From DAOQAU01 sp964640325 (GTDB taxonomy: Bacteria > Cyanobacteriota > Vampirovibrionia > Gastranaerophilales > Gastranaerophilaceae), in assembly GCA_964640325.1 (NCBI GenBank), contig CAZXID010000005.1:1-64000 (forward strand): a stretch of DNA of 64,000 bases, given 5' to 3'. The position numbers were made by a program, and so were the translations under genes. Below the pieces are notes generated by a model. It saw nothing but the letters and a program-made list of their open reading frames with translations, was not told the DNA's origin and did not search any database. Of the stretch, positions 57,709-64,000 are shown one piece after another (the stretch's first letter is position 1; each line of letters opens with the position of its first letter).

Positions 57709-59298
57709 TTAGTGCATTGCAGAAAAGCTGTCTTCTGTTGATTCTGATTTATGGGGTTTCATAAACAAAAGCAGAGGTATTATGATAAAACAGATTAGCC
57801 CAAAAATTCTAAATGCATCCATAAATGCCCATAAACTTGATTGTTTGAGTAATTCCACATACATCAGATAATTCGCTTTTTGTTGGGCAAGCGGAAGCGC
57901 GTAATATTTTGACAGAGCCGCACCAATTGCTTGAACTTTATATTGAAAAGCAGGATTAAGCGGGTTTAAGTTTTCCACCATCATATTTTGATGAACCTGC
58001 GCAAAGCGTGAAAGAAAAGTCGCAACAATAGACATACCGACAGCACCGCCTATGTTTTTTAACAAGTTTTGAACCCCTGTGGCATTTGTCATCTGTTCGG
58101 GTTTTAGTGTAACCACAGAAATCGTGCTTATTGCAATCATACAGCAGCTCATTCCCAGTCCGAAAACAAAATTCGGAATTATAATATTTATCATTGATAT
58201 TTGAAGGTTTAACAATCCGAACATTAAACTTGATACACCCATGAGGGCAAGTCCGATTGCAATTAAGAGCCTGTCGTCGATTTTTTTGGCAAAAATACCT
58301 GTTATAATAAGCCCTACAACACTTCCTATTCCTCTTGGCATCATGCTCAACCCGCTTAAATAAGCCGAATATCTTAAAAGATTTTGTAAAAATAAAGGCA
58401 TAATTGCAATTGAAGAATAAAGCACCGCTGTAACCAAAACCATGAAAATTGTTCCGAATGTAAAATTTTTGTCTTTAAAAACTTTTAAATCGATTATGGA
58501 TTTGCTGTTTACAAACTGCGAAATCCCAAAGGCTACCATAGAAAACATAGATGCGGCAAATGTCCAGCAAACCCAAGGGGAATTAAACCAATCGGCGTTG
58601 TTTCCCTTGTCAAGGACAACTTGAAGGCAAACAAGCCAGATAATTAAAAAACTGAAGCCCCAAAAATCTATTTTTTGTCCTTCTTTTTTTCTTGCAAAAG
58701 GAGGGTCTTCGACAAACATATTTGCCATTAAGGCTGCAAGAAAACCAATCGGTATATTTATATAAAAAATCCAGTGCCAATTGTAATTATCGGTAATCCA
58801 ACCGCCCAAAACAGGCCCTATAATCGGTGCAATAATAATTCCCACTCCAAAAACAGACATTGCCATACGGCGTTTTTTAAGCGGAAAATTTTCAATAAGA
58901 ATAGCCTGAGCGACAGGCACAATAGCACCGCCGCCAAGTCCTTGCAAAATTCTTGCAATAATAATCTGGTCAAGGGAGGTTGCTAAACCACACAGAAAAG
59001 ATGCTACAGTAAAAATAATTATACAGCCTATAAAAAAGTTTTTTCTGCCAAAAACTCCGCTAAACCAAGCCACAGAAGGCAATATTATCCCGCTTGCAAT
59101 CATATAACTGGTCAAAATCCACATAGCTTCTTCGTTGCTTGAAGAAAAACTTCCTGCCATGTGCGGAAGTGCAACGTTTGCGATTGTAGAATCCAATACA
59201 AACATAAATACAGCAATCATTACGGCAAAAGTTGCCGGCCAAGGGTTTTCCGGCAATTTCCATTCTTGATTTGTTATGTTATTTATATTTTCAGGCAT
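57709..59298 (-). CDS. EmrB/QacA-type drug-proton antiporter (MFS DHA2)
   Basis: This 529-residue membrane protein has 14 helices. Motifs: FVLDSTIANVALP (motif D1), ARILQGLGGGAIVPVAQA and GWITDNYNWHWIFYINIPIG (antiporter region). It exports toxic compounds through an EmrA-type adaptor to an outer-membrane channel. It is in one operon with the EmrA-like and MarR genes, the latter first. Substrates are unknown. The start follows AAAAAGGA. Confidence 0.92.
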   Translation of the reverse strand: MPENINNITNQEWKLPENPWPATFAVMIAVFMFVLDSTIANVALPHMAGSFSSSNEEAMWILTSYMIASGIILPSVAWFSGVFGRKNFFIGCIIIFTVASFLCGLATSLDQIIIARILQGLGGGAIVPVAQAILIENFPLKKRRMAMSVFGVGIIIAPIIGPVLGGWITDNYNWHWIFYINIPIGFLAALMANMFVEDPPFARKKEGQKIDFWGFSFLIIWLVCLQVVLDKGNNADWFNSPWVCWTFAASMFSMVAFGISQFVNSKSIIDLKVFKDKNFTFGTIFMVLVTAVLYSSIAIMPLFLQNLLRYSAYLSGLSMMPRGIGSVVGLIITGIFAKKIDDRLLIAIGLALMGVSSLMFGLLNLQISMINIIIPNFVFGLGMSCCMIAISTISVVTLKPEQMTNATGVQNLLKNIGGAVGMSIVATFLSRFAQVHQNMMVENLNPLNPAFQYKVQAIGAALSKYYALPLAQQKANYLMYVELLKQSSLWAFMDAFRIFGLICFIIIPLLLFMKPHKSESTEDSFSAMH

Positions 59299-59376
59299 TG
59301 ATTCCTTTTTAAGGGATTAGGTGACTAAGTGACCAAGATTATTCACAGCAGTCAATCTATTTACCGTTACTATTTA

Positions 59377-60348
59377 CTATTTTACTCTAACCTTCGGCTC
59401 CACAGACATTCCGGGGACTATTGTGTATTTGCTTGTGTCGATTTTTTCGGCAAAAACAATTTTAACAGGAATTCTTTGAACAATTTTTACAAAACTTCCC
59501 ACCGCATTTTCAGGCGGGAATAAACTGGATTTTGCACCGGAAATCCTTTGAATACTGTCGATTTTCCCTTTAAATTTTTTGTGGGGATAGGCATCGACTT
59601 TAATTTCTACATCCTGTCCGACTTTCATATTTTCAAGCTGGCTTTCCTTAAAGTTTGCAACTATCCAGATATCATCGGGAACAAGCGTAAACAAGGGTTG
59701 TCCTGCCTGCACAATAGCACCTTTAGCGATTGTTTTGTTTGAGACAAAGCCGGATTGGGGCGCATAAATTTTTGTGTAAGACAGTGCCAACTCAGATTGT
59801 TTTTTTTGTGCTCCAAGCTGTTTTAAATCGGCATCTGCTACTCTGTTATTTTCTTTTGAAAGCAAGTTTTGATGCGCTTGAGTTAAAGATGCCTGAGCGT
59901 TATCATAATTTGTTTTTGCATTATCAAATTCCAGCTTTGATGCTGCACCTGATTTGTATAATTCTGTGTATCTGTCTAAATTCTTTTTAGCTAAAGTTAT
60001 CTGAGAATTTGCCGCCTCATATACTGCTTTTGCATTTTTTTGCTTTAAAAGAGAGGCTTCATACTTTGCAGAAATCTCATCCAATTTTGCTCCGTAATCG
60101 GCTGAATCTATTTTTGCGACTAAATCACCGGCATTTATATGTTGGTTGTCATTGACATACATTTCCATAATTTGTCCTGAAACTTTAGGTGCAATGGCAA
60201 CAGTGTGGGTTTCGACATAAGCATCTTCGGTTGATTGATATTTTGAAGAGTTTATCATTCCGATAAGCGATAAAATTGCCACAATGATTATTGCCGATGG
60301 GATTAAAAATCTTTTTTTAATTAATTTGCTATTTTTTTCGTTTGACAT
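59377..60348 (-). CDS. EmrA/HlyD-family efflux adaptor
   Basis: This 323-residue protein has one N-terminal membrane helix (FLIPSAIIIVAILSLIG), a biotinyl-lipoyl domain split around a coiled-coil hairpin (about 95-200: YTELYKSGAASKLEFDNAKTNY) and a beta-barrel with IVANFKESQLENMKVGQDVEI. It bridges the EmrB pump to the TolC channel in the periplasm. It starts 13 bases after the MarR gene and ends 78 bases before the EmrB gene. Confidence 0.92.
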   Translation of the reverse strand: MSNEKNSKLIKKRFLIPSAIIIVAILSLIGMINSSKYQSTEDAYVETHTVAIAPKVSGQIMEMYVNDNQHINAGDLVAKIDSADYGAKLDEISAKYEASLLKQKNAKAVYEAANSQITLAKKNLDRYTELYKSGAASKLEFDNAKTNYDNAQASLTQAHQNLLSKENNRVADADLKQLGAQKKQSELALSYTKIYAPQSGFVSNKTIAKGAIVQAGQPLFTLVPDDIWIVANFKESQLENMKVGQDVEIKVDAYPHKKFKGKIDSIQRISGAKSSLFPPENAVGSFVKIVQRIPVKIVFAEKIDTSKYTIVPGMSVEPKVRVK

Positions 60349-60361
60349 TTTATTCCTTCCT

Positions 60362-60829
60362 TTAAATTTGTATGCTTGTTGTTTTACTTAGGCTGAACTT
60401 CATTTTCTCCAGTGTTTCTCTTAAAATTATAAAGTCTTTATCTGAAATGTTTTCAAAAACTTGTAAGAAAGCAGTTCTTAGTTTAGGAATACTTTCTTCC
60501 ACAAGTTTTTTGCCGCTTTCGGTTATGTAAATCTTTTTGACTAACCTTTTGCTTTTTGTTTCAATGACTCTTTTTATAAACCCGTTTAATTCAAGAATAT
60601 TCAAAATTCTGCCTGTATTTGAACGGTCCTTTAAAATAAGTTTTGACAAATCTCTTTGGCAAATATCGTTACTTGAATAAATCGCATCAAGTGCTACAAA
60701 TTGATCAATTGTAACTCCCATTTTTAATTCTTTGAAAAATTGAGTCCCTTTGATTTTTGCGTAGGTAACAACCTGCTCCATTAAATAAATGGAACTGTTA
60801 AAATAATTTGTTGTTTCTTTTTCTTTCAT
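60362..60829 (-). CDS. MarR-family regulator of the efflux operon
   Basis: This 155-residue winged-helix protein has QRDLSKLILKDRSNTGRILNILELNGFIKR (recognition helix and wing) and a KSKRLVKKIYITESGKK wing end. MarR proteins dissociate from DNA when they bind small phenolic or drug-like ligands, freeing pump genes. It is first in the operon with the EmrA and EmrB genes and divergent from the TolC-like gene. The palindromes at 60879-60912 are its likely sites. Confidence 0.88.
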   Translation of the reverse strand: MKEKETTNYFNSSIYLMEQVVTYAKIKGTQFFKELKMGVTIDQFVALDAIYSSNDICQRDLSKLILKDRSNTGRILNILELNGFIKRVIETKSKRLVKKIYITESGKKLVEESIPKLRTAFLQVFENISDKDFIILRETLEKMKFSLSKTTSIQI

Positions 60830-60878
60830 CCAAACCTGCCATATAATGTTATTGTAAACCCTTTTTTGTTAGAATTCC

Positions 60879-60912
60879 AACATGATGTAATGATTACATG
60901 TTGCAATTACAA
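60879..60912. promoter_or_regulatory. Likely MarR operators between marR and the TolC-like gene
   Basis: ATGTAATGATTACAT (60885-60899) is a perfect palindrome with flanking AACATG and CATGTT (60879-60902). TTGCAATTACAA (60901-60912) is a second half-symmetric site. They lie about 50 bases from marR and 66 from the TolC-like gene, so one repressor could control both directions. Confidence 0.6.
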
Positions 60913-60977
60913 CAATGTTATGTTAGCATACCATTAGTAAAAAGTAAATAGATAAATTTAAAAGTTGAGGAAATAAA

Positions 60978-62348
60978 ATGAAAAAAATAATATCAATTAC
61001 ACTAAGCATAGCAATTTTGACTTTGAACTCTGCACCTGTATTGGCGTTAAAAAACAAAGAAATAAAAAATAAAAAAGTTATACAATCGCAGGTGAGCGAA
61101 TATAAATTTAAAGACGTTAACCTTGACTGGTGGCAGGGTTATAACGATGAATATTTACAAAGTTATATTATAAAAGCTATAAAAAACAATTACGATTTAA
61201 AAATCGCAACTTTAAAAGTTGAAGAAGCAAGACAGAGTGTAAAAGCACAGTTTTCAAGAGAACTGCCCACAGCTTCTGTCGGGTTTGCACCGGCACTTTA
61301 TAAAATGAACGGAGTTTCAAATACCGAAGTTTCTTACGGATTTCCTCTAATGGTAAATTATGAAGCAGACATTTTCTTAAAAAACAGGGATAAAACAAAG
61401 GCGATAAAAAAATATTACCAAGCCACCCAATTTAATGAAAAGGCAGCATATATTTCTGTGGCATCTGCAGTCGGAGCGGCTTATTTTAATCTTGTTAAAA
61501 TGGATAAACTCATTGAGCTTCAGCAACAGATAATCTCCGACAGAAAAGAAATTTACGAATTAATGAAGATAAGAAACGCGCAGGGAATTACTTCTACTGC
61601 CGATTTGATGCGTGCCGAAAAAGCCTATGTATTAGCACAAACTGATTTATCAGATTTGCAAAAGGCAAGAGAAATTGTCTTAAATCACCTTGCGGTTTTA
61701 ATCGGCGACAGCCCTGATAACACAAAGGAATTTAAAAGAATTTCTTACGATGAAATGAATTATAAATTGAATATTCCAAACGAAATTTCATCTGAGGTTA
61801 TCACTCAAAGGCCTGATTATCAGGCGGCAGAAAAAATGGTTGAAAAAGCAGGGATTGATGTTAGGGTGGCAAAAAAGGAATTTTTGCCCAAAATTGATAT
61901 CATAGGGCTTTTATTTTTTAACACAAGTTCACTGGGAGCTTCCCTTGACTGGAAAAGTGCACTTGCGCTTATGGGCGGGCAGGCACTTTTACCTCTGTTT
62001 ACGGGTGGTGCCAGAATTGCCAATTTAAAAATTTACAAAAACAGATACGAACAGATTTTGCAAAATTATCAAAAAACAAATCTTGTTGCTATTCAAGAAG
62101 TTAATGATGCACTTAGTTCGCTCAAATTGGATAATGATAAATATAACAATAACTTAAAAGCATATCAAATGCAGGAAAAAGATTACGGCTATATGCAAAA
62201 AAGGTATGAACAGGGGGTTATTTCTGGGCTTGATTTAATCCAGCAAAAAGAAACTTTGCTTGTGCTTAACAAAATGGTGGTTTCAAGCAAAACGGACTGT
62301 TACATAAATGAAATAAGTCTTTATAAAGCAGTCGGCGGGAAAATGTAG
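60978..62348 (+). CDS. TolC-like outer-membrane efflux channel
   Basis: This 456-residue outer-membrane factor has a signal peptide ending before LKNKEIKN. Two repeated OEP units follow (about 60-240 and 255-450) with NYDLKIATLKVEEARQSVKA and QRPDYQAAEKMVEKAGIDVRVAKKEFLPKIDIIG. TolC proteins form the trimeric exit tunnel for EmrAB. It sits divergent from marR-emrA-emrB with a shared operator region. The start follows GAGGAAA. The unit completes a tripartite pump. Confidence 0.92.
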   Translation: MKKIISITLSIAILTLNSAPVLALKNKEIKNKKVIQSQVSEYKFKDVNLDWWQGYNDEYLQSYIIKAIKNNYDLKIATLKVEEARQSVKAQFSRELPTASVGFAPALYKMNGVSNTEVSYGFPLMVNYEADIFLKNRDKTKAIKKYYQATQFNEKAAYISVASAVGAAYFNLVKMDKLIELQQQIISDRKEIYELMKIRNAQGITSTADLMRAEKAYVLAQTDLSDLQKAREIVLNHLAVLIGDSPDNTKEFKRISYDEMNYKLNIPNEISSEVITQRPDYQAAEKMVEKAGIDVRVAKKEFLPKIDIIGLLFFNTSSLGASLDWKSALALMGGQALLPLFTGGARIANLKIYKNRYEQILQNYQKTNLVAIQEVNDALSSLKLDNDKYNNNLKAYQMQEKDYGYMQKRYEQGVISGLDLIQQKETLLVLNKMVVSSKTDCYINEISLYKAVGGKM

Positions 62349-62511
62349 TGAGAGGTGAGAAGTGAGAAAAAATTTATAAACTCATAATCTTATAATCTTA
62401 TAAACTTTTCAGCCATTTACCTCTTCACTTCTCACAGCTCACTCTTCACCTATTAAGTACTTTACTTCCCCCTATAATTAGTTTATAATTAGTGCAAAGA
62501 GGCGGGGGTTT
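62349..62511. repeat. Octamer tandem repeats between the TolC-like and Xer genes
   Basis: GGTGAGAAGTGAGAAA (62352-62367), then CTCATAAT, CTTATAAT, CTTATAAA units (62380-62405), then CATTTACC/CTCTTCAC/TTCTCAC (62413-62450). Halves are roughly complementary as at 20919-20984. A similar set follows the Xer gene at 63428-63530. Confidence 0.6.
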
Positions 62512-63426
62512 ATGGGTTTGGATGCAAAATCAAAGCAGTATTTGGAAGACTTTAAGTCATATCTTTTGATTGAAAAAAATTTTTCAAAACACACTTCAAA
62601 AGCTTACTGTTCTGATGTTTTAAGCTATCTTTTGTGGCTGGGGGATATTTCGTGTTTGAGCGTAAATTTTTCAAAAGTTAGGGAATATCTTCATTTTATC
62701 CAGCGGTTTGATTACAAAAAAACAACGGTTGCTCGAAAAATCGCATCTATAAGAACATTTTATAAATTTTTGTATAGAGAAAGACTGGTCGAAACCAATC
62801 CTGCGCTTAATCTCAACCCTCCTAAGCGCCCCAAATCTTTGCCTAAATTTTTGACCACAGATGAAATAGAAAAAATATTAAATGGGGTTAAGATAGATAC
62901 TCCCGCAGGGTTCAGGAATAAAGCCATTTTAGAGCTTCTCTGGGCAACAGGCATGAGGGTTTCAGAATTAAGCGGGCTTAATTTCGGGGATTTGAACTTG
63001 GAAAATAATGAAATAAAAGTTTTTGGAAAAGGTTCAAAAGAAAGAATTGTGCTGGTTTCAGACAGGGCTAAAACTTATTTGCAAAGATATTTGGACACCG
63101 CGCGCTCGCTTGTGGCAAAAGGATTTGCGCTTGAGGCGATAAGCGACAGTGTTCCTGTTTTTATAAACAACACAGGCTACAGGCTTCAGAATAAGACCAT
63201 AAGAAACGTGATTAATGATGTTGTAAATTCTCTGGAATTGCCTAAAAAAGTTACGCCGCACGTCTTCAGACACAGTTTTGCAACAAGGCTGATAGAAAAC
63301 GGTGCGGACTTAAGAGTGGTGCAGGAACTTTTGGGACATGCCAGCATTTCAAACACGCAGATTTATACCCACGTTTCAACCCAGAGAATGAAACAGGTTT
63401 ATGATGAGGCGCACCCAAGGGCGTGA
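62512..63426 (+). CDS. Xer-type tyrosine recombinase
   Basis: This 304-residue recombinase has an N-terminal SAM-like domain and the catalytic set: Arg in ATGMRVSEL, Lys in GKGSKERIV, HVFRHSFATRL (His and Arg), GHASISNTQIYTHV (His and Tyr). Length and order match XerC/XerD, which resolve chromosome dimers at dif. XerC versus XerD cannot be told from this gene alone. TATAAT lies just before it (62484-62489) with AGAGGCGG as ribosome site. Confidence 0.9.
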   Translation: MGLDAKSKQYLEDFKSYLLIEKNFSKHTSKAYCSDVLSYLLWLGDISCLSVNFSKVREYLHFIQRFDYKKTTVARKIASIRTFYKFLYRERLVETNPALNLNPPKRPKSLPKFLTTDEIEKILNGVKIDTPAGFRNKAILELLWATGMRVSELSGLNFGDLNLENNEIKVFGKGSKERIVLVSDRAKTYLQRYLDTARSLVAKGFALEAISDSVPVFINNTGYRLQNKTIRNVINDVVNSLELPKKVTPHVFRHSFATRLIENGADLRVVQELLGHASISNTQIYTHVSTQRMKQVYDEAHPRA

Positions 63427-63544
63427 AAAAGTTAAGGGTGAAAAGTGGGAAGTGAGAGGTAAGAAAAAGTTTTGGCTAAGAGGTAAAAAGTTAAAAAATA
63501 ACTTATAAACTCATAATCTTATAAACTAAATTAAAGGAGTAAAA
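63427..63544. repeat. Octamer tandem repeats before the kinase gene
   Basis: GTTAAGGGTGAAAAGTGGGAAGTGAGAGGTAA-type units (63429-63460) and TTATAAACTCATAATCTTATAAAC (63502-63525) repeat the pattern before the Xer gene. The kinase ribosome site AAAGGAG follows. Confidence 0.55.
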
Positions 63545-64000
63545 ATGGCAGATATAATAACAATAGGCAGTGCAACAATGGATGTTTTTGTGGAATGCGA
63601 AGACGCTAATATAGTGTCGGTTTCGACAAAAAATTCAAAATCCGAGTTTATGAGCTATCCTTACGGGGCAAAAATGGAAGTGTCGGCTTTTGCCTCAAAC
63701 GTGGGCGGAGGCGGAGTCAATACGGCTTTAAATTTTGCTAATTTAGGTTTTAATACAAGTGCAATTTGTAAAATCGGTGACGATATTTATTCAAAAGGAA
63801 TTTTGGAAGTACTTTCACAAAGTGCTTTGGACCTATCAAACATAATTCAGGATAATTCTGTTTCGACGGGATTTTCTATAATTTTGTTGAGTTTTCAGGG
63901 TGACAGGACTGTTCTTGCCCAAAGAGGCGCAAATGCGGCTTTGAAAAAATCGGAAATAAATTTTGATGCGATAAAAAATGCCAAATTGCTTTACATTGCC
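63545..64000 (+). CDS. PfkB-family carbohydrate kinase, 5' part
   Basis: The frame begins at ATG 63545 behind AAAGGAG and runs off the window end (152 codons seen). It opens with DIITIGSATMDVFVE, then GGGGVNTALNFANLG (sugar-binding loop of the ribokinase fold) and CKIGDDIYSKGILEVL. Such kinases phosphorylate sugars or nucleosides. Substrate cannot be told from this half because the ATP site is beyond the end. Confidence 0.88.
   Translation, partial: MADIITIGSATMDVFVECEDANIVSVSTKNSKSEFMSYPYGAKMEVSAFASNVGGGGVNTALNFANLGFNTSAICKIGDDIYSKGILEVLSQSALDLSNIIQDNSVSTGFSIILLSFQGDRTVLAQRGANAALKKSEINFDAIKNAKLLYIA

Overview
The window is AT-rich bacterial chromosome from a diderm: it carries LPS-export genes (lptB and an LptF/G permease), a TolC-like outer-membrane channel and an MCE-domain protein. 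Tandem proteins beginning MGMAASQARYLGL, a flagellar/type III export gate, heptamer repeats between genes and a gut-type gene set together suggest the non-photosynthetic cyanobacterial relatives (Melainabacteria/Vampirovibrionia, order Gastranaerophilales). This placement is inference from memory of those genomes and was not computed.

Layout. 1-4.1 kb: end of a surface-glycan locus (two tandem GT2 glycosyltransferases, a PglK/MsbA-like ABC flippase), closed by a cluster of hairpins. 4.5-10.5 kb: accessory DNA with a Fic protein, two unknown small genes, a ParB-like gene cut off by a palindromic repeat, a zinc-ribbon protein, DUF2924 and a large serine recombinase; near-identical ~48-base sequences lie at 5660 and 10449, next to tRNA-Ser(UGA). 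10.8-12.5 kb: acyl-CoA/AMP ligase. 12.7-17.0 kb: a self-contained module of tandem paralogues, a glycine-rich protein and small coiled-coil proteins, with repeated promoter/leader elements and a strong terminator. 17.2-20.6 kb: tig-clpP-clpX. 20.6-23.8 kb: small lipoprotein-like gene, BlaI-like regulator, unknown gene, TadE-like pseudopilin, radA. 23.8-34.9 kb: housekeeping and surface genes (CgeB-like, divergent Hcp homologue, upp, MCE, omega-like, pnp, trxB, two divergent GT2 genes, M16 peptidase). 34.9-39.2 kb (minus): flagellar/T3SS export genes fliR, a secretin-N-like gene, fliQ, fliP, fliO and a two-SpoA FliN/SctQ-like protein. 39.3-51.8 kb: phosphoesterase, ArnT-like transferase, a decayed regulator, anmK, then a long minus-strand series nnrD-trmL-pgsA-Gfo/Idh-unknown-panC-panB-yvcK-pxpA. 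52.0-55.6 kb: lptB-lptF/G, phosphodiester glycosidase, tyrosine phosphatase, rpsT. 55.7-62.3 kb: TPR protein and an EmrB-EmrA-MarR operon divergent from a TolC-like gene, with palindromes between them. 62.5-64 kb: Xer recombinase and the start of a PfkB-type kinase.

Cross-cutting signals. Eight genes and one short ORF have a -10-like hexamer ending exactly six bases before the start codon and no Shine-Dalgarno sequence, which points to leaderless transcription. Degenerate 7- and 8-base tandem repeats and REP-like palindromes recur between genes. The most novel-looking system is the 12.7-17.0 kb module. Three of its proteins share a gap-free ~40-residue N-terminal helical motif, which suggests co-assembling or co-secreted helical proteins; a link to the export gate at 35-39 kb is speculation.
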